A DNA stretch of 64,000 bases from Mesonia oceanica (GCF_902499555.1 NZ_CABVMM010000006.1:124001-188000); one strand, 5' to 3'; numbered from the stretch's first letter, positions 25,377 through 33,699 are shown. A program made the numbers and translations. The notes: generated from the letters alone by a model not told the origin.

Positions 25377-25712
25377 TTAATTATCACGCTTAGCCAGTAG
25401 TGATTTACATTTATTTATTTCCTTTTTCATTTGTGCGGTAGGCATTGCTTTTATAGCTTCTTGAACCAAGTGCCTAAATTCACTGGTAATTGGAGTTAAA
25501 TTATAATAAACCCATTTACCATCTCCCACATCCGAAATTAAATTCGCCTCCTTTAATATCCTTAAATGTCGAGATACATTATACTGGTACTCATCCAGTA
25601 CCTCAACAATTTCTGAAACACAAACTTTTTCATCAATATTTGTAAGCAACCAAATGATTTTTAATCTTTTGGTATCCGATAAGGCTTTAAATACTTTAAT
25701 GCATTCATCCAT
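25377..25712 (-). CDS. ArsR-family repressor, cassette 6
   Basis: A winged-helix repressor of about 111 aa (start MDECIKVFKALSDTKRLKII; the frame extends to 25,748 but the extra codons form the operator). The KVCVSEIVEVL segment carries one Cys at the usual alpha-3 metal site, with another Cys at residue 4 and one near the end (KCKSLL). Recognition helix QYNVSRHLRILKEANLI. It is upstream of the permease on the same strand and probably controls it in response to a thiophilic metal or arsenite. Confidence 0.8.
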   Translation of the reverse strand: MDECIKVFKALSDTKRLKIIWLLTNIDEKVCVSEIVEVLDEYQYNVSRHLRILKEANLISDVGDGKWVYYNLTPITSEFRHLVQEAIKAMPTAQMKKEINKCKSLLAKRDN

Positions 25713-25730
25713 CTTTTCAATACAATAAAC

Positions 25731-25750
25731 ATATGCGTTAATGCGCATAT
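25731..25750 (-). promoter_or_regulatory. ArsR operator palindrome
   Basis: ATATGCG-6 nt-CGCATAT (25,731-25,737 and 25,744-25,750) has the same half-6-half layout as the operator at 20,535. It lies 19 bp upstream of the preferred arsR start. Its presence argues against translation starting inside it. Confidence 0.65.
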
Positions 25751-25877
25751 AGAAAGCGATGCAAATATATAAAAACTTTTTAATTTATTAGTTTTTATCT
25801 AAAAAAAATGAAAAATCATAAAAGAGCAGAGAAAGTGCATAGACTAAAAGTTTTATAACAGAAGGTAACAAATGCCA

Positions 25878-26012
25878 GTGTATAACAAGCGGTAAATGTA
25901 ATAGCTGTATGGGTTTCATGAAATATTGTTATATTCATTAAAATTAATTGGAAACAGGTAGGCTTTTGCGCTTTAATTAGTGCTACTACACTTACCGCAA
26001 ACGTTGTAAAAC
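25878..26012 (+). repeat. attC-like site 6
   Basis: A 135-bp palindrome. Outer arms GTGTATAAC (reverse complement of GTTATACAC opening cassette 6) and GTTGTAAAAC; inner arms GCGGTAAATGTAATAGC and GCTACTACACTTACCGC. It shows that the reverse-oriented metal module is still one cassette. Confidence 0.8.
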
Positions 26013-26052
26013 ATTTTGACCAAAAATGAGAATAGGATATAAAAAAAAGCAT

Positions 26053-26415
26053 ATGAATATCAATCTGATTTTCGGACTGATTTGGCTCGTTTGGTTTTTT
26101 ATCGGAATTCTAACAAAAGATGAACCAAACTGGACTGACTATGGTTGGATTGTAATTTCTGCAATGTATTTGATTGGATACTTTTATCAGCGACAGAATA
26201 AATATCTCACCATCGAAAATGGAATTATAAAAATTAATAGCCCATTTGGAAAAAAACTAAATCTGACTGAAATAAAACGGATTAAAAAGTTTGCAGGAGA
26301 CTATATCCTAAAAACTGACAAAAAAGAATTAACTATCAATACGCAAATAATTGACCCGAATTCACTCGCTGAATTAAATGCGGAATTGGAAAAACTGAAT
26401 GTAGAATGGAGTTAA
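26053..26415 (+). CDS. small membrane protein with PH-like tail, cassette 7
   Basis: About 120 aa from the ATG at 26,053 (the frame also allows 26,026). Two hydrophobic helices (INLIFGLIWLVWFFIGIL and WIVISAMYLIGYFY) are followed by a soluble segment NKYLTIENGIIKINSPFGKK...DYILKTDKKELTI that resembles bacterial PH-like domains. Function unknown. The only gene in a cassette of about 550 bp. Confidence 0.6.
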   Translation: MNINLIFGLIWLVWFFIGILTKDEPNWTDYGWIVISAMYLIGYFYQRQNKYLTIENGIIKINSPFGKKLNLTEIKRIKKFAGDYILKTDKKELTINTQIIDPNSLAELNAELEKLNVEWS

Positions 26416-26421
26416 AAAAAC

Positions 26422-26559
26422 GTTTTACAACAATGTATAACCGCAATTACGGCGGATTCGACTACGTCCGAATCCACTCAGAATTGCTAACGTCAGTGCC
26501 AAACCGAAAATTAACGCATATTAACCCGTAACTGACGGTTATACGAGACCGTTGGCAAC
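26422..26559 (+). repeat. attC-like site 7
   Basis: A 138-bp palindrome. Outer arms GTTTTACAAC (reverse complement of GTTGTAAAAC opening cassette 7) and GTTGGCAAC; inner arms GTATAACCG and CGGTTATAC; apical GGATTCG/CGAATCC. Close relative of site 10. Confidence 0.85.
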
Positions 26560-26576
26560 AAGTTTAGAGCAACATT

Positions 26577-27344
26577 ATGAAAATTGACAGAGCAATAGAA
26601 ATTTTAGAAGCATTGGCTTCAGGATGTTCACCGCAAACAGGCGAATTGATTGAAAATGATAGTGTCTTAAATGAAAGAGATGTAATACGAGCATTGGAAA
26701 AAGCAATTTCCGAATTGGAAAGAATTAATCGCTCGACTGAAAACCAACCTCAAAAAACTGAATTAAATATAACTAAAGAGGAAATTGACAAAACGATTAA
26801 ACTATTTCAAAGTGTTGAATATAATCCAACTTATAGTCGTTTAACTCATTTCTTCTTGAAATCTAAAGAGTTTGAATTTCCGATTTTGAACTCAAATGAA
26901 TTGTACGGAAAATATTTTGGCTACTACACGAAACAAGATTTACATAAATTTTTTAAGCATTATTTAATTGAAAACGGTTATTCACTTCACGGAAAAGTAA
27001 AAAAAGAAAGAAAACCGCAACCTTGGAAAGATATTGACTTTTTCCAAAAAGATAAATTTAACAATCTGACAGAAAAAGCGATTGAACAATTAAAAAACAA
27101 AATAAACGAAATCGGAATTTTAAAAACAGAGGATTTATCGGAATATATTGTTAATGCAAGAGTAAGACACTTTAGAGCCTACGAAAGTTGGACAGATAAA
27201 GAAAAAGAATTACTCGAAAAAGCAATGGAATATACGAATGACCTTGAATTACTGTCAGAATGTTTCCAAAGAGGAATTGGCTCAATCGAATCTTGTGGAA
27301 AAAGATTAATCTATGAAAAAAAACCAGTTGCCAACAACGTATAA
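26577..27344 (+). CDS. hypothetical protein, cassette 8
   Basis: A 255-aa soluble protein, not firmly assigned. The N-terminal segment (about 1-50: AIEILEALASGCSPQTGELI...LNERDVIRALEKAI) is a small helical domain that I recall from assorted bacterial proteins, followed by a middle domain rich in Tyr/Phe/Lys and a C-terminal helical part (SWTDKEKELLEKAMEYTND). No catalytic motif is obvious. Its last codons (VANNV) are encoded by the first bases of the attC-like site, so the cassette boundary cuts into the coding end. Confidence 0.55.
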   Translation: MKIDRAIEILEALASGCSPQTGELIENDSVLNERDVIRALEKAISELERINRSTENQPQKTELNITKEEIDKTIKLFQSVEYNPTYSRLTHFFLKSKEFEFPILNSNELYGKYFGYYTKQDLHKFFKHYLIENGYSLHGKVKKERKPQPWKDIDFFQKDKFNNLTEKAIEQLKNKINEIGILKTEDLSEYIVNARVRHFRAYESWTDKEKELLEKAMEYTNDLELLSECFQRGIGSIESCGKRLIYEKKPVANNV

Positions 27345-27463
27345 AATTAATTGCTACTACAAGCATACTTACGAAAATCCTCGCGGATTTTCTATTCGGT
27401 TTGTATTTGCTAAATTAGTTGCTTAAACAACGCAACTAATCTTATACAAACACGTTAGGCAAA
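27327..27463 (+). repeat. attC-like site 8
   Basis: A 137-bp palindrome. Outer arms GTTGCCAAC (reverse complement of GTTGGCAAC opening cassette 8) and GTTAGGCAAA; inner arms GTATAAAATTAATTGC and GCAACTAATCTTATAC; apical GAAAATCC/GGATTTTC. It overlaps the 3' end of the cassette 8 gene. Confidence 0.85.
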
Positions 27464-27469
27464 ATTTAA

Positions 27470-28525
27470 ATGGAACACTTTAAACACATAAAAGTAACGA
27501 CAACTTCTTCACTTCAAAATGTTGAAATTGAAGAATATATTGAACCGATTTCGGTCAGTATTGTCATCGGTATGAATTTTTTTAAAGATTTTTTATCGGG
27601 TTTTCGAGATATTTTTGGCGGAAAATCAAATACTTACACAAAGTCATTAGAAAAAATAAATCAACAAGCCATTTACGAATTAAAAAAACGTGCTCATTAT
27701 TTAAAAGCAAACTACGTTATCGGACTGACCATTGAAAACGACGAAATTGCTGCTCAAGGAAAATCAATGTTAATGGTTACAGCAATGGGAACTGCTGTTC
27801 GAGTTGCCGGAAAAAATAAAGAAATAATAAATAACTCAACGTCAATAGATTTAGAAGCTTTTGAACAACTTGAACTGAAAACTAAACTTCTAAAAAGTGC
27901 AGAAAACGACAATCTAAATTTAAGCGAAAACAATTGGAAATTAATAATAGAAAATCAAATTTCAGAATTAAGCCCTTTTCTCTTAAACAAACTGACCGAA
28001 AACCCAAACTCAATCGAGTTTAAAGATAATTTAAACGCATTTTTTGAAAATATAGATAGAGAATTAGCAACTAAAGAAATATTTACATTTATAGAAAATA
28101 ATGGAGAAAAAGATTTCAAACCAGTTTTGAGCATTATCAAAGAATTAAACTTGGTTGACTTTGACAAAAACCTTTCGTTACTATCGAGCGACAATGAAAA
28201 TCTTAATAATATTGGAGCTTTAATATCTGGAGTTCATAAAAGGACTTATTTCAAATCGGACATAAAAACAATTAAAGAAACTATTGATAAATTGGAAAAT
28301 AAGTTTCCTGTTAAAGTTGAGTTTTACCAAACTTTAGACAATTTGACAAGAAAAGACATTGAGGTTTGGAAATGCGAATGTGGAAAAGAAAACAGTTTAG
28401 AACGAGAAATTTGCAGAGGCTGTAATAAAGATATTCACGGACTTAAAAACTCTAACATTAATTTGAAAGAAATAAAAGAAAATTTAAAACACCGATTAGA
28501 AATTTTAGAAAAAAACTTTGCCTAA
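27470..28525 (+). CDS. YbjQ-like domain protein with C-terminal zinc ribbon, cassette 9
   Basis: A 351-aa protein. Residues about 5-115 resemble the YbjQ/DUF74 fold (VTTTSSLQNVEIEEYIEPIS...YELKKRAHYLKANYVIGL, ending MLMVTAMGTAVRV). A helical middle follows, and then a C-terminal zinc ribbon WKCECGKENSLEREICRGCN (about 302-321, four Cys). It has no signal peptide. YbjQ proteins form pentamers of unknown role. The stop codon is part of the attC-like outer arm. Confidence 0.6.
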   Translation: MEHFKHIKVTTTSSLQNVEIEEYIEPISVSIVIGMNFFKDFLSGFRDIFGGKSNTYTKSLEKINQQAIYELKKRAHYLKANYVIGLTIENDEIAAQGKSMLMVTAMGTAVRVAGKNKEIINNSTSIDLEAFEQLELKTKLLKSAENDNLNLSENNWKLIIENQISELSPFLLNKLTENPNSIEFKDNLNAFFENIDRELATKEIFTFIENNGEKDFKPVLSIIKELNLVDFDKNLSLLSSDNENLNNIGALISGVHKRTYFKSDIKTIKETIDKLENKFPVKVEFYQTLDNLTRKDIEVWKCECGKENSLEREICRGCNKDIHGLKNSNINLKEIKENLKHRLEILEKNFA

Positions 28526-28655
28526 CACCGTATAAAAAAAATTGCTATTTTTAGCTAAACCAAAGTTAGTTGCTCGTTTGCTAGCTTCTGATTTTCCTTC
28601 GGAAAATCCTCGCACACAAACACGCAACTTTCCTTATACATAAACGTTGTAGCAC
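28517..28655 (+). repeat. attC-like site 9
   Basis: A 139-bp palindrome. Outer arms TTTGCCTAAC (reverse complement of GTTAGGCAAA opening cassette 9) and GTTGTAGCAC; inner arms GTATAAAAAAAATTGC and GCAACTTTCCTTATAC; apical GATTTTCC/GGAAAATC. The stop codon of the cassette 9 gene lies inside the left arm. Confidence 0.85.
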
Positions 28656-28677
28656 ATTTGAGAAACCGACATATTTA

Positions 28678-29175
28678 GTGAGAGAAGAACTTAAAAATAC
28701 AGATTGGCATACATACGGATTATCAATTTCTGACTACGACTATACGAAAAGATTAATCAATGAATTAATTGAGGATAGGAATAAGCAGATTGTAATCAAA
28801 GGAAAAGAATTAGAAGCGCAAAAAATTGACTCTGAAGCAATTTCGGACTTAAATTATTACGCTTATATCGACAATTTATTTATCTGGCATTTTGGAATTT
28901 GGCGCTTACAAGGAATATTTGAGGGGATTTTAAAACAGGAATATTTTCCTGAAAAGAATATGCTTGGATTAAAATCAAAAATAGATTATACCAGAAAAGT
29001 TTCAAATAAGATAAATCAAGAGGATTATAATGAATTACTTGAATGGGGAAAGTTACGAAATGCTCTTTCTCATTTTCCGCCTGAACAATATAGACCATCT
29101 TTAATACAAGAAAGTGATTTCAATGAATATTTAGAACTATTAAAGAGAGTTACGACTGAACTAATAAATGAATAA
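28678..29175 (+). CDS. HEPN-like protein, cassette 10
   Basis: A 165-aa helical protein with a GTG start. The motif LRNALSHFPP near residue 128 matches the HEPN Rx4H RNase signature (R-N-A-L-S-H), preceded by helices carrying DNLFIWHFGIWRLQGIFEG. HEPN proteins are often RNA-cleaving toxins or defence effectors. No antitoxin partner lies in the same cassette, so the role is open. Confidence 0.6.
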   Translation: MREELKNTDWHTYGLSISDYDYTKRLINELIEDRNKQIVIKGKELEAQKIDSEAISDLNYYAYIDNLFIWHFGIWRLQGIFEGILKQEYFPEKNMLGLKSKIDYTRKVSNKINQEDYNELLEWGKLRNALSHFPPEQYRPSLIQESDFNEYLELLKRVTTELINE

Positions 29176-29180
29176 AAAAC

Positions 29181-29316
29181 GTGCTACAACAATGTATAAC
29201 CGCAATTACGGCGGATTCGACTACGTCCGAATCCACGCGTAATTGCTAAAGTCATTGATAAACCGAAAATTAACGCTCATCAACCCGTAACTGCGGTTAT
29301 ACTAAACGTTGGCATT
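29181..29316 (+). repeat. attC-like site 10
   Basis: A 136-bp palindrome. Outer arms GTGCTACAAC (reverse complement of GTTGTAGCAC opening cassette 10) and GTTGGCATT; inner arms GTATAACCGCAATTACGG and CCGTAACTGCGGTTATAC. Nearly the same as site 7. Confidence 0.85.
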
Positions 29317-29347
29317 CATTATGAAAAAACGAAAATCAAGAAAATAA

Positions 29348-30259
29348 ATGGCATTATTTAAAATTGAAAAGTCTTTAGAATATATAAAGGAAAAACCTTT
29401 CCGACTTGAAAAAGAGATTCAAGAATTGACCGAAAGTAATCTAAAGACAATTCTCGGACTTGACTTTGTTAAATCTGAATTTTCTCTAAACAACTTCCGA
29501 ATTGACACTCTTGCATTCGACAAAGAAGCAAACGCTTTTGTGATAATTGAGTACAAACGAGATAAAAATTTCAGCGTAATTGACCAAGGATATGCCTACT
29601 TGTCTTTAATGCTAAACAACAAAGCCGACTTCATTTTAGAATTCAATGAAAATCTTGACAAAACACTCAAACGGAATGACGTAGATTGGTCTCAATCAAG
29701 GGTTTTGTTCGTTTCACCAGCATTTACGAACTACCAACGTGAGGCAATTAACTTTAAAGATTTGCCAATCGAATTATGGGAAGTAAAAAGATTTGAAAAT
29801 AATACAGTTTCGTTTGAGCAAATACAAAAGTCAGGAGCTCAAGAGAGTATAAAAACAATTTCTAAAACTGACCAAACAATTGACAATGTTGCAAAAGAAA
29901 TAAAAGTTTACTCGGAGCAAGAACATTTAGAAAACGCAAGTGAGGAAATTAAGGAATTGTACGAGAAAATGAAAAACGCAATTCTGAATTTTGACAATAT
30001 TGAGATTAAACCAAAAAAGAAATATATCGCTTTTGTTTCAGGTAGAAACGTAGTAGATATTCATCCACAAAGGAAAGCATTGAAAATGTGGATTAATATG
30101 ACAATTGGAGAACTTGACGACCCGAAAGGAATTACAAGAGACGTTTCTTCAACAGGACACTGGGGAAATGGAGATTATGAATTACAAATAAATTCGGACG
30201 AGGATTTAGAATATATTTTAAGTCTAATTAAACAGTCGATTAAGAAAAATAAAAAATAA
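29348..30259 (+). CDS. PD-(D/E)xK nuclease-like protein with DUF5655-type C-terminus, cassette 11
   Basis: A 303-aa protein. The first 150 residues have the layout of a restriction-endonuclease-like core: an N-terminal Glu, then RIDTLAFD, then FVIIEYKRD (D...ExK), followed by a Gln helix (DQGYAYLSLML). The C-terminal part (about 195-300: KKKYIAFVSGRNVVDIHPQR...LKMWINM...GDYELQINSDEDLEYI) matches the DUF5655 type found on nuclease-like proteins. A DNA-cleaving or DNA-repair role is likely; the target is unknown. Confidence 0.75.
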   Translation: MALFKIEKSLEYIKEKPFRLEKEIQELTESNLKTILGLDFVKSEFSLNNFRIDTLAFDKEANAFVIIEYKRDKNFSVIDQGYAYLSLMLNNKADFILEFNENLDKTLKRNDVDWSQSRVLFVSPAFTNYQREAINFKDLPIELWEVKRFENNTVSFEQIQKSGAQESIKTISKTDQTIDNVAKEIKVYSEQEHLENASEEIKELYEKMKNAILNFDNIEIKPKKKYIAFVSGRNVVDIHPQRKALKMWINMTIGELDDPKGITRDVSSTGHWGNGDYELQINSDEDLEYILSLIKQSIKKNKK

Positions 30260-30262
30260 CGA

Positions 30263-30281
30263 AATGCCAACAATGGTAACC
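30263..30281 (+). repeat. minimal or eroded attC-like site 11
   Basis: AATGCCAAC (30,263-30,271) is the reverse complement of GTTGGCATT opening cassette 11, so the left arm is intact. It is followed by only AATGGTAACC and then GTTGCACAA, instead of the usual stem of more than 100 bp. It is either a very short site or one truncated by the adjacent IS1182-type element. Confidence 0.55.
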
Positions 30282-31962
30282 GTTGCACAAGCCTTTAATT
30301 CTTAGAAAATCTCACTTATTTAAATCGCTTTTAAGAGGTTCTTTGGTTTTATACCCTTTGCAAATTAGCAAAATGAACTGTTTTTAAAATGGACGTATAC
30401 CCCTGATTTAAGGTCATTGTGAAATTTAAAAACAAGGCGAACATTCCTGCTCCACTTTTCACCCGGTTTTGAGTGAATTTGAGGTATTTTTTGAGGTTGT
30501 AGGCTATAGCTGAGAGCTGCATACACTTGTTAGCTTGCCTTAAACCTATGGTGTTTACTTTACGCAGTCCAACAAACTGAGTGAGTGTGCCAAAAACAGG
30601 TTCTACCGTGCTTTGCCGTTTGCCTTTCATATATCTGCCCTGTGGGCTTTCTACCCGGGCGATGTTGCGCTGATATTCTGCTCGGTAATAGGTAACACTG
30701 AACTTCTTTTCCTGTGCGCTTTTTCCCAGACAGCTGCTGCGTATAGGACAATCGATACACACGTGCTTGCGACAGCGGTATTCCTTCTTTCGAGTTCCGG
30801 TTCTGTAATCGTTAAACTCCTTGGTGAAGGGGATGATCTTACCTTGTGGGCACAGGTAATGATCTTGGTCTTCAACATATCTAAATCCATCAGGACCGCC
30901 TTTAAAAGTACCGTGAGCAGGTATAAAACTTTTAAGACCCTGTGCCTCTAAAAATGCGTAGTTCTCTCCTGAGCTATATCCGGTGTCGGCTACACAATTC
31001 TCCCAAACTAATCCCTGCTGCCACAGGCGGCGCTTTACGCGCTTAACTATATCAGGCAATTGCTGATTGTCTTTACCATCAGCGTGGTAAGCCCTAATGT
31101 CGGTAATCACGTGATGACCGGTATCTACACTTAGCTGACTCAGGTAATTGAGCTTTCTGGCCTTACCGGGCTTGACACTGATACGGGCATCAGGATCGGT
31201 AGGACTGTAATGCGTTTTATTACTGGTATATTTACTGCCTTTATTTCCTGACCCCGGTCGCTGATCCTGATCTTTGCTCCAACGCTTGTTGCGACTAGAG
31301 ATCGCCTGTAGTTCCTGTTCATTAGCCGTTATGCTGCGTTGACCCTTGTCTGATTTATCACCCTTACTCTTACGAAATGGCTGATCTTTATCCATCGCAC
31401 TAATATGACGAACTCTGCGCAAATGAGATTCTAACTCCTCTTCAGGTACTTTTAGTTCCAGAGTGTCCATCGAAGCGTTGGCCTTTACCGGGGCACTATC
31501 AATAGCTTGAGTATGACCACTCACCATCCCGGCTTCTACGCAAAGGCTGAATACCTTTGTAAATACAGACTCAAACACATCTTCCGGAAATAATTGTCGT
31601 GTTCGACTGATAGTGGAGTGCCAAGGTAGCTCCTCATCAATATCATAACCAATGAAATAGAGAATATCCAATCGCATACTGCAATGTTCGATAAGCTTGC
31701 GGTCGCTGATGATATTCTCTAAATAGCCCACCAGACAGAGTTTAAAGAACACTACAGGATCTATACTCTTTTGACCGCTGCTGCCGTAAAAACCTCGAGT
31801 AAGATCATAGAGAAAATCTAAGTTTAAGGCTTCTTTCAATCGGCGGTAGAAATTAGTGGCCGGTACCCGTTCACTCAACTGAAAACTGTTGAATAACTGC
31901 TCTTGATATACTTTTTTTCCTTGCATACCATGAAATTAATCTTTTTTAGTAAATTGTGCAAC
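30282..31962 (-). mobile_element. IS1182-family element
   Basis: Bounded by GTTGCACAA (30,282-30,290) and TTGTGCAAC (31,954-31,962), a 9-bp terminal inverted repeat; similarity stops beyond 9 bp. One transposase gene on the minus strand starts 28 bp inside the right end. No target duplication is visible (flanks GTAACC and AAGCAC). The same 9-bp inverted pair also fits the cassette rule, so this unit may be a cassette itself. Confidence 0.7.
30349..31926 (-). CDS. IS1182-family transposase
   Basis: A 525-aa DDE transposase: an N-terminal domain starting MQGKKVYQEQLFNSFQLSER, first catalytic Asp in TQAIDSAPVKANASMD, second in CVADTGYSSGEN, Glu in KRQSTVEPVFGTLTQFVGLR, and a Cys-rich insert YRCRKHVCIDCPIRSSC. 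Full length, no frameshift, so probably active. It is transcribed opposite to the cassette genes. Confidence 0.92.
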   Translation of the reverse strand: MQGKKVYQEQLFNSFQLSERVPATNFYRRLKEALNLDFLYDLTRGFYGSSGQKSIDPVVFFKLCLVGYLENIISDRKLIEHCSMRLDILYFIGYDIDEELPWHSTISRTRQLFPEDVFESVFTKVFSLCVEAGMVSGHTQAIDSAPVKANASMDTLELKVPEEELESHLRRVRHISAMDKDQPFRKSKGDKSDKGQRSITANEQELQAISSRNKRWSKDQDQRPGSGNKGSKYTSNKTHYSPTDPDARISVKPGKARKLNYLSQLSVDTGHHVITDIRAYHADGKDNQQLPDIVKRVKRRLWQQGLVWENCVADTGYSSGENYAFLEAQGLKSFIPAHGTFKGGPDGFRYVEDQDHYLCPQGKIIPFTKEFNDYRTGTRKKEYRCRKHVCIDCPIRSSCLGKSAQEKKFSVTYYRAEYQRNIARVESPQGRYMKGKRQSTVEPVFGTLTQFVGLRKVNTIGLRQANKCMQLSAIAYNLKKYLKFTQNRVKSGAGMFALFLNFTMTLNQGYTSILKTVHFANLQRV

Positions 31963-32161
31963 AAGCACAACGTATATAACAAATAGCTTCGTCTTTTATA
32001 AACAGGAAATTTTGGTATATTTGGTTAGTCGCCAAATCTTTTGATTTGGCTTTTTGAAAAGAAAAGATAAAAACAAAATACAAAAGTTTTGGCTTGTAGT
32101 TTGGCGGAAAGGTTCTCTCCTATTTACAAGCTACTTGTCATATACAAACACGTTAGCATAC
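31963..32161 (+). repeat. attC-like site 12
   Basis: Of the long class (about 200 bp). Inner arms GTATATAACAAATAGC and GCTACTTGTCATATAC, right outer arm GTTAGCATAC. The left outer arm is ambiguous: AAGCACAAC directly, or TTGTGCAAC inside the transposon end. Its original cassette gene is gone or is the transposase. Confidence 0.7.
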
Positions 32162-32177
32162 ATTAAAAAAAAATAAA

Positions 32178-32387
32178 ATGGCAGTTTTTCTTTATCAATT
32201 AGGAATTTTTTTAGCAATTATCATAGCAGCAAAATTTGGCAGAAAAACTAGAAATACAGCTGTTATTCTTATTTCTATCTTCACAATTTTACAAGTATTT
32301 ATGTCTTGGCTATTATTATTACAATTTTTTACGATATTTTTATCTTACCAAATTTCTAATTCATTTTTGTCAGATCGAAGAATTTAA
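32178..32387 (+). CDS. small membrane protein, cassette 13 first gene
   Basis: A 69-aa protein with two hydrophobic stretches (VFLYQLGIFLAIIIAAKFG and VILISIFTILQVFMSWLLLLQFF) separated by GRKTRN. Function unknown. It lies 13 bp ahead of the next gene in the same cassette. Confidence 0.5.
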   Translation: MAVFLYQLGIFLAIIIAAKFGRKTRNTAVILISIFTILQVFMSWLLLLQFFTIFLSYQISNSFLSDRRI

Positions 32388-32400
32388 AATTTAAAAATTT

Positions 32401-32958
32401 ATGGAATTTATAATTACTGCTGTTTTTGTTATTGCAATAATACTATTTATTAGATGGGCAATTTTAAATGTATCCAAAACTGCAAAGAAAAGTTATGATA
32501 CAGCCAAAACATCAAATAGTCAAATGGGGAGTTTTATCAGAAACTCAGAATCTATGGTAAATTCTCAGTATAATAAAGTAAAAAAATACGCACAAAGAAA
32601 CATTAGTAAATCATACTTAACGGGTTGTACTTGGATTTTATCAAATGAGCTTTCAAAAAATATTTTATATACATTTAGAAATAATGGAGAACTTTTAATT
32701 ACTACAAATGGAATTGTAGAAAAGGCTAAATATGAAATTATTATTGATAATAATAGTATATTAATTAGTAAAAATGGTATAATAGAACATTATTCTATAT
32801 TAAATATTTACGACAACTTCTTATTTCTTAATAAAATTTCTACTGATTCTATTTTAATTTTTGCAAATCAAACGAAATATAAAGATGAAGTTAAATCAAT
32901 AATTAATCAACAAGCTAGAGAATTATTTGATTACAATTCAAGTCAAAGGATTGAATAA
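32401..32958 (+). CDS. membrane-anchored hypothetical protein, cassette 13 second gene
   Basis: A 185-aa protein with one N-terminal transmembrane helix (about 3-22), a basic linker (NVSKTAKKSYDTAK) and a soluble C-terminal domain with repeated Asn/Ile strands (NNGELLITTNGIVEKAKYEI, NNSILISKNGIIEHYSI) suggesting a beta-sheet. Not recognised. Probably cotranscribed with the 69-aa protein. Confidence 0.5.
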   Translation: MEFIITAVFVIAIILFIRWAILNVSKTAKKSYDTAKTSNSQMGSFIRNSESMVNSQYNKVKKYAQRNISKSYLTGCTWILSNELSKNILYTFRNNGELLITTNGIVEKAKYEIIIDNNSILISKNGIIEHYSILNIYDNFLFLNKISTDSILIFANQTKYKDEVKSIINQQARELFDYNSSQRIE

Positions 32959-32962
32959 AAAC

Positions 32963-33165
32963 GTATGCTAACACCGTATACAATAAATAGCTGCGTTCTT
33001 TCTAAACCGAAAATTTCGGTATATTTGGGAAGTCGCAAAATCTTTTGCTTTGGCATTTTGAAAAGAAAAAATAAAAGCAAAATACAAAAGATTTGGCTTG
33101 TTTTATGGCGGAAAAATACTCGCTAACTTGCACGCTACTTATCATATACAAACACGTTACCACAC
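32963..33165 (+). repeat. attC-like site 13
   Basis: A palindrome of about 203 bp. Outer arms GTATGCTAAC (reverse complement of GTTAGCATAC opening cassette 13) and GTTACCACAC; inner arms GTATACAATAAATAGCTGCG and the matching right arm ending ATATACAAACAC. The following cassette 14 is interrupted 10 bp later by an IS3-type element. Confidence 0.85.
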
Positions 33166-33229
33166 ATTTGAGAAATGAACTTTCCTGAAATAGGTTGACT
33201 AAAAATTAATCCATTAATTATAGTCACTT

Positions 33230-33688
33230 ATGAAAACACAAAATGAACATTGGCGAAAAAAAAGCTATCAGAAAGTAACATTAGAAACTAAACTTTTGGT
33301 CGTTGACCAAATCCTTACCGGACATATTTCTAACAATCAGGCTTCCAAAAAATATGATGTCCCAAGAACAACTATTACCTATTGGTTAAGAAAATACAGT
33401 ACCTTAGTACAACAAAACAATGGTATGAGTAAGAACGATGAAATCAAAAGGTTAAAGGAAAAGATCGAAGAACTGGAGTTCCAAAAAGACTTTCAACAAG
33501 ACATTATCGCCGATATGGAACTTATTACAGGGGTCGATATGTCAAAAAAGTCATTGCCCAAAACATTAGCAAAAGAGATAGAGCAAAAGAAAAAAGCGAT
33601 TATAAAAGAAAGTGGCTCTATGGATGTTTTGGGATATCTAAACAAGCCTTCTACAAAAGGCTCAAAGCACAACAGAAAAAAGAAATAG
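33230..33688 (+). CDS. IS3-family OrfA (copy 1)
   Basis: A 152-aa helix-turn-helix protein (NQASKKYDVPRTTITYWLRKY) with a leucine-zipper-like helix (MSKNDEIKRLKEKIEELEF). Its 3' end carries A6G (33,676-33,682), the classical slippery site for a -1 frameshift into OrfB, which lies in the -1 frame. Confidence 0.9.
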   Translation: MKTQNEHWRKKSYQKVTLETKLLVVDQILTGHISNNQASKKYDVPRTTITYWLRKYSTLVQQNNGMSKNDEIKRLKEKIEELEFQKDFQQDIIADMELITGVDMSKKSLPKTLAKEIEQKKKAIIKESGSMDVLGYLNKPSTKGSKHNRKKK

Positions 33689-33699
33689 ATCATCTTAAA

